A stretch of 5,367 nucleotides of DNA, taken from contig CAMOFW010000053.1 of assembly GCA_946613765.1 (NCBI GenBank), positions 1 through 5,367 on the forward strand, written 5' to 3'. Positions 1 to 5,275 of the stretch are shown here, one piece after another. Numbering within the stretch: position 1 is the stretch's first letter; each line of letters begins with the position of its first letter. Origin of the DNA: an uncultured Mycoplasmatota bacterium (GTDB lineage: Bacteria; Bacillota_I; Bacilli_A; RF39; UBA660). Position numbers and translations under genes: made by a program. Under the pieces are notes generated by a model. It worked only from the letters and a program-made list of their open reading frames with translations. It made no database searches and had not been told where the DNA came from.

Positions 1-232
1 TATTATAAATTCCTATAATTTTTCTTTTAACTATATCATTACCTATAACTATATTTACAAGCTTACTATATATAAAATTATTTGAATTAACTATATCATT
101 AATCTTCTTTCTAATATCATTAGTACTCCATTCACTTATATTTTTTTCTTTTCCATATGAAGTATAAACTAATTTATTATTATGAATTTCTTTATCAATT
201 ACATTATGATACATTTCTGGCTTATCATTCAT
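1..232 (-). CDS. Partial hypothetical protein (5' end only, runs off left edge)
   Basis: An uninterrupted minus-strand frame starts at an ATG (positions 232-230) and stays open for 77 codons to the window edge, so the C-terminus is missing. A strong GGAGG ribosome binding site (positions 243-239) sits 6 nt before the ATG, which makes the start convincing. The visible protein begins MNDKPEMYHN and is rich in Asn, Lys and Ile. It has no signal peptide or membrane helix in this part. Residues about 30-50 (NISEWSTNDIRKKINDIV) look like a charged helix. The end (VNIVIGNDIVKRKIIGIYN) reads as alternating beta-strand sequence, loosely like a small barrel or Sm-like fold, which is only an impression. 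I do not recognise the family. The gene is divergent from the rodA-like gene and has its own candidate promoter. Tryptophan is encoded by TGG. Confidence 0.75.
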   Translation of the reverse strand, partial: MNDKPEMYHNVIDKEIHNNKLVYTSYGKEKNISEWSTNDIRKKINDIVNSNNFIYSKLVNIVIGNDIVKRKIIGIYN

Positions 233-238
233 ATATTT

Positions 239-243
239 CCTCC
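239..243 (-). promoter_or_regulatory. Ribosome binding site of the partial gene
   Basis: Read on the minus strand this is GGAGG, a perfect Shine-Dalgarno core, 6 nt before the ATG at 232. It decides the start of the partial gene, which would otherwise be easy to miss. Confidence 0.8.
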
Positions 244-264
244 AATATAAATATATGTCTTTTT

Positions 265-292
265 TTTAAAAAATATCTTTTCTAAGTATAAT
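265..292 (+). promoter_or_regulatory. Candidate promoter for the rodA-like gene
   Basis: A perfect TATAAT lies at 287-292, preceded by a weak -35 (TTTAAA, 265-270, 4 of 6 matches) at 16 bp. A second perfect TATAAT at 294-299 is an alternative -10 without a good -35. Either would start transcription around 299-306, just ahead of the ribosome binding site. The first -10 overlaps the -10 of the opposing promoter for the minus-strand gene. Confidence is limited by the base composition. Confidence 0.4.
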
Positions 293-312
293 TTATAATC
301 TATATGTGTTAA
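285..312 (-). promoter_or_regulatory. Candidate sigma-A promoter for the partial left-edge gene
   Basis: On the minus strand there is TTAACA (312-307, 5 of 6 matches to TTGACA), a 16-bp spacer, then TATACT (290-285, 5 of 6 matches to TATAAT). Transcription would begin near position 278 and leave a leader of about 45 nt before the ATG at 232. The spacer is 1 bp shorter than ideal. In such AT-rich DNA chance matches are common, so this is a prediction from sequence only. Confidence 0.45.
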
Positions 313-324
313 AATATAAATAAG

Positions 325-335
325 AAGGATGTGAT
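325..335 (+). promoter_or_regulatory. Strong ribosome binding site that fixes a TTG start
   Basis: The sequence AAGGATGTGAT differs by one base from AAGGAGGTGAT, the complement of the 16S rRNA 3' end. The GGATG core ends 7 nt before the TTG at 339. The nearby GTG at 331 is out of frame and reaches a stop after three codons, so the TTG is the start best supported. Confidence 0.75.
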
Positions 336-338
336 AAC

Positions 339-1469
339 TTGAAAAAAATATCTAAATATAAAGTAGAATTAAGTATCCTTATTCCTATCTTTTTATTATT
401 TATAATAAGTATTATTTCTATATATTCTACTAAAGACTTATTATCAGTTGAATATAGTAATTTATGGATAAAACAAATAATTTGGTATTTAATTGGCTTA
501 GTATTAGCATATACTACTATGTCATTAGGAAATAAGTTTTTATATAACAATGCTTATATTTTTTATATAATTGGTATTATTTCACTAGTATTAGTACTCT
601 TTTTTGGTATTAATGTTAATAACGCTACCTGTTGGTTTAAAATACCATTTATTGGTACACTACAACCAAGTGAATTTATGAAAATATTCTTAATAATAAC
701 CTTATCAAGAATGATAACTGATTTCAATGATACATATAAAAACCCTGATGTAATAGATGAATTAAAATTTCTATTAAAAGTACTAATTATTGTCTTTATT
801 CCATCAGTATTAACCTTTATAGAACCAGATACTGGTGCCGTTATTATGTATTTAATAATAACCATTATGATGCTATTTGTTGGAGGATTAAGAAAAAGAT
901 GGTTTATTCTAACAATTGGTTTAATTATTATTCTTTTAGGAGCTTTCTTAGCCATATATTACCTAAATCAAGATCTATTTATTAAATTATTTGGAACATC
1001 ATTTTTTTATCGTATGGATAGAATTACGAATTGGTCATCATCTAGTGGACTTCAGTTAAAAAACTCACTAATTGCTATTGGTTCTTCTGGCATAACAGGA
1101 CATGGTATAAATAATACTCCCATATATTTTCCAGAAATGCAAACTGACTTTATATTTGCTGTATATGCTTCCAATACTGGTTTAATTGGTTCAATTATTT
1201 TAATATTAATTATGTCATATTTTGATTTAACTTTAATTGGATACTCTAATAAAACTAATAATATTACCGATAAATATGCTGTAGGTGGAATAATTGGTGT
1301 ATTGTTATTTCAACAATTATATAACATATCTATGACAATCGGCTTATTACCAATTATGGGTATTACTCTTCCCTTTGTTTCATATGGTGGCTCATCATTA
1401 CTCTCATATATGCTACTTCTAGGAATAATCTTTAATATATCAAATGAAAGTCTAAGATATACAAATTAA
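339..1469 (+). CDS. rodA: FtsW/RodA/SpoVE-family peptidoglycan glycosyltransferase (RodA-like)
   Basis: This is an integral membrane SEDS protein, the family that polymerises lipid II into glycan strands together with a class B penicillin-binding protein. It has 376 residues, normal for the family, and about ten hydrophobic segments, the first near residues 10-30. Family landmarks occur in order: LQPSEF at 108-113, EPDTGAVI at 162-169, IAIGSSGITGHG at 245-256, PEMQTDFIFAV at 265-275 with D270 at the position of the known catalytic Asp, and MTIGLLPIMG...PFVSYGGSSLL at 332-355. IAIGS and GLLPIMG lean towards RodA rather than FtsW or SpoVE, but the subgroup is not certain, so treat the symbol as provisional. 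Two usually conserved spots differ: the A-x-R-W motif reads ATCW (96-99), and the AEELG after the catalytic motif reads ASNTG (277-281). It starts at TTG behind a strong ribosome binding site and ends at a hairpin terminator. It is transcribed alone in this window, and no partner PBP is present. Confidence 0.93.
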   Translation: MKKISKYKVELSILIPIFLLFIISIISIYSTKDLLSVEYSNLWIKQIIWYLIGLVLAYTTMSLGNKFLYNNAYIFYIIGIISLVLVLFFGINVNNATCWFKIPFIGTLQPSEFMKIFLIITLSRMITDFNDTYKNPDVIDELKFLLKVLIIVFIPSVLTFIEPDTGAVIMYLIITIMMLFVGGLRKRWFILTIGLIIILLGAFLAIYYLNQDLFIKLFGTSFFYRMDRITNWSSSSGLQLKNSLIAIGSSGITGHGINNTPIYFPEMQTDFIFAVYASNTGLIGSIILILIMSYFDLTLIGYSNKTNNITDKYAVGGIIGVLLFQQLYNISMTIGLLPIMGITLPFVSYGGSSLLSYMLLLGIIFNISNESLRYTN

Positions 1470-1498
1470 AAGAAATACCAAAAGTATTTCTTATTTTT
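1470..1498. terminator. Hairpin terminator shared by convergent genes
   Basis: A perfect 9-bp inverted repeat, AAGAAATAC (1470-1478) and GTATTTCTT (1484-1492), encloses a 5-nt loop and is followed on the plus strand by ATTTTT. It begins one base after the rodA-like stop codon. Read from the other strand, the same stem lies just after the stop of the last pilin gene and is followed by TTAATTT, a weaker U-tract. It therefore probably ends both transcription units, more strongly on the plus strand. The stem is AT-rich, so its stability is modest. Confidence 0.75.
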
Positions 1499-2030
1499 AT
1501 GGTTGCTCCATTTTTACTTCTAAATATGCATATTTACAATCTTTTTTTTCACTATCACTACATCGTTCCATAATCATTACATAATCTGTTTCAGTCAATT
1601 TGGCAGAATTAGCTAAATAACTAATATAATCACGATATGTTTGATTAATCTCTACCCCATTTAATGTATTAGCATCAATATTATCATTATTATGATATAT
1701 TAAAAATATATCATAATCTTCTCCACTATTTAAACCATATTTTTTATCTTCTTTTATATGTTCATAACCATAACCACTAGAATATGAAGAATTCATAAAA
1801 TAGCCCAGCTTATTTGGAACGCCACCATTACCTATATCTGTATCTTTAATTAAACAATCACGATAATAAGCTAATTTATATAAAGTATTAGTATCATTAT
1901 AATTAAGTCTTGCCTTATATAAAGAATAAATTTTATTATAACTAGCATATAAAGTAGTTAATGTAATTACTACTACCGCAGAAACAACTACTACTTCAGC
2001 CATCATAAATCCCTTTCTATTAAGTCTCAT
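1497..2030 (-). CDS. Prepilin-like protein (third pilin of the cluster)
   Basis: A 177-residue protein with a class III (type IV prepilin) signal: a basic leader MRLNRKG, predicted cleavage after G7, then F8 as mature residue 1 and E12 as the conserved Glu at mature +5. A hydrophobic helix follows to about residue 30 (MMAEVVVVSAVVVITLTTLY). The remaining domain, about 145 residues, is polar and rich in Tyr, Asn and Asp, as expected of a pilin head exposed outside the cell. It matches no specific subfamily I know. Cysteines are at 59, 157 and 165. It is the largest of the three and the last gene of the operon, ending in the convergent terminator. The ribosome binding site AGAGGTGA overlaps the stop codon of the previous pilin gene, and the gap is 13 nt. 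It is likely a minor pilin or pseudopilin processed by a prepilin peptidase encoded elsewhere; its exact role is unknown. Confidence 0.85.
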   Translation of the reverse strand: MRLNRKGFMMAEVVVVSAVVVITLTTLYASYNKIYSLYKARLNYNDTNTLYKLAYYRDCLIKDTDIGNGGVPNKLGYFMNSSYSSGYGYEHIKEDKKYGLNSGEDYDIFLIYHNNDNIDANTLNGVEINQTYRDYISYLANSAKLTETDYVMIMERCSDSEKKDCKYAYLEVKMEQP

Positions 2031-2043
2031 ATATTATTCACCT

Positions 2044-2376
2044 CTAAGGACAACTTTTTACATATGTAAAATTCGTTTCATTTTCATATTTAACACCACC
2101 ACCAAAAGGATCTCCATCCGCATTAACACTTTCCTTCTCAGATAGTGGTAGATTACTTACCAAAATACATCCATTTTTTTGTAAACTATTTTTATGTTCT
2201 TGATAATATAATTCTGCATAACTTTCAATTACTTTTATTTTAGCATCATCTTGTTTCTTTTTATTTCTTTCAATTGCTGCACTAATACTAGATACAGCCA
2301 TAACTGATATAGCTAACATAATAACTACTACTGCTAATAGTTCAATTAAAGTAAATCCCTTCTTATTAAGTCTCAT
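2044..2376 (-). CDS. ComGC-like type IV pilin or pseudopilin
   Basis: A 110-residue protein with the most canonical prepilin start in the window: MRLNKKG, predicted cleavage after G7, then FTLIELL with mature F1 and E5 (E12 of the precursor). The hydrophobic helix extends to about residue 33 and is followed by an amphipathic, Lys-rich helix (IERNKKKQDDAKIKVIESY), the usual continuation of the pilin stalk. The small size and KKGFTLIEL start resemble ComGC and major type II pseudopilins, so it could be the main filament subunit, but this is inferred. The C-terminal part has DGDPFGGGVKYE (87-98) and two cysteines, C70 and C109, which could form a disulphide around the variable loop. AGGAGG lies 5 nt before the ATG, inside the end of the preceding pilin gene, and only one base separates that stop from this start. 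Coupled translation is likely. Confidence 0.88.
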   Translation of the reverse strand: MRLNKKGFTLIELLAVVVIMLAISVMAVSSISAAIERNKKKQDDAKIKVIESYAELYYQEHKNSLQKNGCILVSNLPLSEKESVNADGDPFGGGVKYENETNFTYVKSCP

Positions 2377-2377
2377 T

Positions 2378-2821
2378 TTATCCTCCTATCCTATAATATA
2401 AATCAACATCATAAAATTTACCTAACTGTTCTATTCCTATAGGAACTGATATATATATTTTTTCATCATCCTTACTACAACGTATATAATTAACACCTAC
2501 ATAAGCATATTTATTAACCTTATCAATAAGTTCACCATTTATCGTGAATTTTTTACTATCTTTATCATAACTTAAACTACTACAATCAAATACAAAATTC
2601 TCATCTTTTTTATACTCTTCTTTTATATATCGCATAATCCCATTAGAAATAATAGCACTATCCGTAGCAGTTAAAGTTTCTACTAATAAATCATCATTCT
2701 TATTTTTTAATTTAATAGTTAATTCTATCATAAAATAAGCAAGTGCAAAAGCAATCGAAGAAGCTAGTATTATTTCAATTAACATATAACCTTTATTCCC
2801 CATTTTTCCTATTCTTTTCAT
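2378..2821 (-). CDS. Prepilin-like protein (first pilin of the cluster)
   Basis: A 147-residue protein with an 11-residue basic leader (MKRIGKMGNKG) and predicted cleavage before Y12. The mature N-terminus YMLIEIILASS has Glu at +5 (E16) and a Tyr in place of the usual Phe at +1. The hydrophobic helix runs to about residue 36 and is followed by a polar head of about 110 residues with many short beta-like stretches and two cysteines (C80, C115). The start chosen has GAGG 7 nt upstream; an internal ATG at residue 7 would also leave a functional leader but has a poorly spaced site. The start lies inside the end of prs, a 29-bp overlap. It is likely a minor pilin or pseudopilin of a type IV pilus, competence or type II secretion-like filament. 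No assembly ATPase or platform gene is nearby. Confidence 0.85.
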   Translation of the reverse strand: MKRIGKMGNKGYMLIEIILASSIAFALAYFMIELTIKLKNKNDDLLVETLTATDSAIISNGIMRYIKEEYKKDENFVFDCSSLSYDKDSKKFTINGELIDKVNKYAYVGVNYIRCSKDDEKIYISVPIGIEQLGKFYDVDLYYRIGG

Positions 2822-3911
2822 ATTTCATCCTCAATTCCCTTACTTTTACTGCTACATCTGTCTTACAGTTAATATATTCACCAATTGAATGTCCATAATT
2901 AAGTTCACTAATCAAATGAGCTATTTTATAAGAACAATCTACAGATTTAAACCATTCTTTATTCTTATATTCATTTGGTACATAACAAACATTTGAAGCA
3001 TACACTCTATTTATTATTCCTTTATCATAATATTCATCAAATGTATTAACTCCTTCAGTAAATAAAGCAAAAGTTACTATTAAAAATATTTTTTCTACTC
3101 CAAGTTTCTTTAAAGATTTAGCTGTATCTAATATAGAACTACCTGAAGCAATCATATCATCAACGATAATCGCATATTTTCCTTCCATATCACTTGGTCC
3201 TAAAAATCTATGATCAATAATTGGATGTTTCCCATCCACTAACTTTGTATAATCTCTTTGTTTATAAAAAGATCCTATTTGTACATTACCAAGTAAGTCA
3301 GAAAAGAATCTTGCTCTTTTCATAGCTCCTTCATCTGGAGAAATACATATTAATTTATTATAATCATCTATCTTTTCATTTGTAAGTAAATCTAATATTA
3401 ACATATCACTTAAATATAAGTTTTCAAAAGCCATACTAGGAACCGCATTCATAACTCCCTTATTATGAACATCACAAGTAACTATTTCATTAACGCCCAT
3501 ATGTTCAAGTTCTTGTAAAGACATAGCACAATCTAATGATTCTCTTGTATCTTTCTTATCTTGTCTAGATTCATACAAATATGGCATAATTAAAGTTCTT
3601 TTACTAGCATGTCCACATTCAGCACTAAGAATTCTTTTTATATCTTGAAAATGTTCATCAGGACTCATATAATGTCTTCTACCATAATAATTATACCACA
3701 TATCATAATTACTTACATCAGATAAAATATATAAATCTTTATCTCTAATAGATTCATTAATTACAGCTTTCCCTTCTCCATTATTAAATCTTACTAAATC
3801 AGTACTTACTAAATAATTATCATTAGTATTTCTAATTAATTTAATATGCCAATTAACTCTTTCTCCAAATTCCTTAAAATTATCAGCAACTATAATCTTT
3901 AAATTACTCAT
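2793..3911 (-). CDS. prs: Ribose-phosphate pyrophosphokinase (PRPP synthetase), long clostridial-type
   Basis: This cytosolic enzyme transfers pyrophosphate from ATP to ribose 5-phosphate to make PRPP for purine, pyrimidine, NAD, His and Trp synthesis. It has 372 residues against about 315 for the classical enzyme, and matches the longer form I know from Clostridia, with sequence such as RRHYMSPDEHFQDIKRI (78-94). Functional motifs are present: YESRQDKK (113-120) for ATP binding, DVH (147-149) in the metal-binding region, SPDEG (191-195) as the pyrophosphate loop, YKQR (216-219) carrying the Lys and Arg at the catalytic-flap positions (K217, R219), and IIVDDMIASGSS (248-259), the PRPP-binding loop. 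The classical DLHAxQIQGFF stretch is altered to DVHNKGVMNAVP, as in the long type. GGAGG lies 4 nt before the ATG, in a 13-nt gap after the HD gene. The 3' end overlaps the first pilin gene by 29 bp. Confidence 0.92.
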   Translation of the reverse strand: MSNLKIIVADNFKEFGERVNWHIKLIRNTNDNYLVSTDLVRFNNGEGKAVINESIRDKDLYILSDVSNYDMWYNYYGRRHYMSPDEHFQDIKRILSAECGHASKRTLIMPYLYESRQDKKDTRESLDCAMSLQELEHMGVNEIVTCDVHNKGVMNAVPSMAFENLYLSDMLILDLLTNEKIDDYNKLICISPDEGAMKRARFFSDLLGNVQIGSFYKQRDYTKLVDGKHPIIDHRFLGPSDMEGKYAIIVDDMIASGSSILDTAKSLKKLGVEKIFLIVTFALFTEGVNTFDEYYDKGIINRVYASNVCYVPNEYKNKEWFKSVDCSYKIAHLISELNYGHSIGEYINCKTDVAVKVRELRMKYEKNRKNGE

Positions 3912-3924
3912 ACAACCTCCAAAA

Positions 3925-4491
3925 CTAAATAATATCTAATTTATCAAACCTAACATTTAAATAATTTCTACTAGCTAAATAATCACATCTATGTACATAT
4001 CTTTGATATTCATCTCTAGGAATAGGTAATTCTACTTTACTATATTTATTAGTATTCCATTTTCCCATATGACTTTCAATCATTGAGCATATTCTTCTAA
4101 CACTATTAATATCCATCTTTAATTCATTACTATGTTCTAAAATTAACTTAGATACTAATAAAGGATGATCAAATCTTGTATATTCTTCTTCAACCATACC
4201 TTTCTTAAGTCCATCATGCATAATTAAAGCCATAATAATTAAATCTTTATCATTATCTGTAAAATTATTAACAGTTTCAAATAAATCATATGCTATTCTA
4301 ACAGCAACCTTAGTATGTTTAACTAAACCATTCTTAGTACTAGCAAACTTAGGATGATATTTTCCAGTACTACTAGCAGGTATACTAAAAAAGTAGTCTG
4401 GTAATAAATTTATTAATACTTTAATATCATCTTGATTATCTTTATTCTTAATATAACTAATTTCTTTTTCAAAATATCTAATCTTATTCAT
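3925..4491 (-). CDS. HD-domain metal-dependent phosphohydrolase
   Basis: A 188-residue soluble protein of the HD superfamily, whose members use bound divalent metal to cut phosphoester bonds, often in nucleotides. Visible residues are H59 (LVKHTK), H92-D93 (MHDGLKKG), H109 (FDHP), H141 (ESHMGKW) and D170 (HRCDYLASR), the full H...HD...H...H...D order seen in YhaM-like and related HD enzymes. The preceding SIPASSTGKYHPKFA (36-50) resembles a conserved stretch of HD proteins in clostridial genomes. The substrate cannot be told from sequence. I start the gene at ATG 4491 because AGGGGG lies 4 nt upstream; an in-frame TTG at 4515 and ATG at 4512 lack a ribosome binding site and lie within the mscS-like gene. 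The 8-bp overlap with that gene suggests coupled translation. Prs follows after 13 nt, so a role in nucleotide metabolism is plausible but inferred. Confidence 0.87.
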   Translation of the reverse strand: MNKIRYFEKEISYIKNKDNQDDIKVLINLLPDYFFSIPASSTGKYHPKFASTKNGLVKHTKVAVRIAYDLFETVNNFTDNDKDLIIMALIMHDGLKKGMVEEEYTRFDHPLLVSKLILEHSNELKMDINSVRRICSMIESHMGKWNTNKYSKVELPIPRDEYQRYVHRCDYLASRNYLNVRFDKLDII

Positions 4492-5275
4492 GTTTCCCCC
4501 TAATATTAACATCAACTTTAGTATATGGTATTTCTATCTTATATTTATCTAAATATTTCTTTAAAATCATATTAAAATCTCTTTTAACTTGATATTGTAA
4601 ATTATATTTACAAGTTAACATTACCATATATTTAATACTACTTGCAGCAAATTCTTGAATACCTAATAATTTATAACCATTAACATATCCATCTATTTTA
4701 CTTACTTCTTCTTCCATCTCTTTAAGCGCTTTTTCTAAAGTATCAATATTAGTATCATATGATACATCAACATTAATAAATAAATTAGTATCATTTCTAC
4801 TATGATTAATAACACTTTTAAATGAAGAATTAGCAAGAATTAAAACTTCTCCACTTGCTGCTTTAATCTTTGTACTCATAAGTCCAAGTCCAATTACTTC
4901 TCCCTTAAAATCATTAATAGTAACAATTTCTCCTAAAGTATATTTATCATCAAAAAGAATAAATACTCCCGCTAAAAAATCAGCCACAATATCTTGAACT
5001 GCAAGTCCCACAATAACACCAGCTATTCCGATTGAAGTTATTATTCCACTAGTATTTACTCCATATACATTAAGTATAGCTAATATTACAAAAATAAATA
5101 TTAAATACTTAATAATCTTTCTAATCAAAGAAACAATTGTCATTTTTCTTTTATCAATTCTTTTATTTTTACTAATTTTTCCAACAACTGTCTTTAAAAC
5201 ATTATATATAATAATACCCAATATAATATAAACAATTGGTAATATAAATTTTTCACTTGTAATAAACTTAATCAT
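4484..5275 (-). CDS. MscS-family small-conductance mechanosensitive ion channel
   Basis: This membrane channel opens under membrane tension to release solutes on hypo-osmotic shock. The protein has 263 residues, typical of the compact three-helix members such as E. coli MscS (286) and B. subtilis YkuT. Predicted membrane helices lie near 11-30 and 54-72, and the pore-lining TM3 near 75-103. TM3 carries the Gly/Ala-rich family signature (GIAGVIVGLAVQDIVADFLAG, 83-103), broken here only for description. The beta domain follows, with FDDKYTLGEIVTINDFKGEV (108-127) and the LILANSSF segment (145-152), then an alpha/beta C-terminal domain to the end. The pore helix and beta domain match the family well. 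The ribosome binding site AGGAAGTGA lies 3 nt before the ATG. It is the first gene of the apparent six-gene operon, and its last 8 bp overlap the HD gene. Gating properties and ion preference cannot be inferred. Confidence 0.93.
   Translation of the reverse strand: MIKFITSEKFILPIVYIILGIIIYNVLKTVVGKISKNKRIDKRKMTIVSLIRKIIKYLIFIFVILAILNVYGVNTSGIITSIGIAGVIVGLAVQDIVADFLAGVFILFDDKYTLGEIVTINDFKGEVIGLGLMSTKIKAASGEVLILANSSFKSVINHSRNDTNLFINVDVSYDTNIDTLEKALKEMEEEVSKIDGYVNGYKLLGIQEFAASSIKYMVMLTCKYNLQYQVKRDFNMILKKYLDKYKIEIPYTKVDVNIRGKHE
4496..4501 (-). promoter_or_regulatory. Ribosome binding site deciding the HD-protein start
   Basis: On the minus strand this reads AGGGGG, 4 nt before the ATG at 4491 and inside the last codons of the mscS-like gene. 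It supports the 188-residue product over the version that is eight residues longer. Confidence 0.65.

Larger units (their letters stand above)
1497..5275 (-). other. Apparent six-gene operon: mscS-like, HD hydrolase, prs, three prepilins
   Basis: All six genes share the minus strand. In transcription order the junctions are an 8-bp overlap, a 13-nt gap, a 29-bp overlap, a 1-nt gap and a 13-nt gap. Each downstream ribosome binding site lies in or next to the end of the previous gene, and no terminator-like hairpin interrupts the series. A single transcript ending at the hairpin near 1470-1492 is the simplest reading. Additional internal promoters cannot be excluded. Confidence 0.75.

Noticed and set aside
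27..101. A 15-base direct repeat (TTAACTATATCATTA at 27-41 and 87-101), exactly 60 bases apart and in frame
   Set aside because: Both copies encode NDIV in the partial gene. With only two copies, low-complexity AT-rich sequence and no surrounding similarity, chance is the simplest explanation.
260..274. A T-run followed by an A-run (TTTTTTTTAAAAAA) as a terminator or regulatory palindrome
   Set aside because: It has no loop or GC pairing and lies in a divergent region where no transcript should end. It may bend DNA or act as an upstream element, but nothing specific supports that.
293..550. An 85-residue minus-strand frame opposite the start of the rodA-like gene
   Set aside because: It overlaps a well-supported membrane protein gene in antisense, has no recognisable motif, and is expected by chance in AT-rich DNA.
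563..955. A 130-residue minus-strand frame inside the rodA-like gene
   Set aside because: It is the antisense shadow of the membrane protein, with an odd Ile/Asn-rich composition and no family features.
4492..4515. An eight-residue N-terminal extension of the HD protein from TTG 4515 or ATG 4512
   Set aside because: No ribosome binding site precedes it and it lies within the mscS-like coding end, whereas ATG 4491 has AGGGGG upstream.
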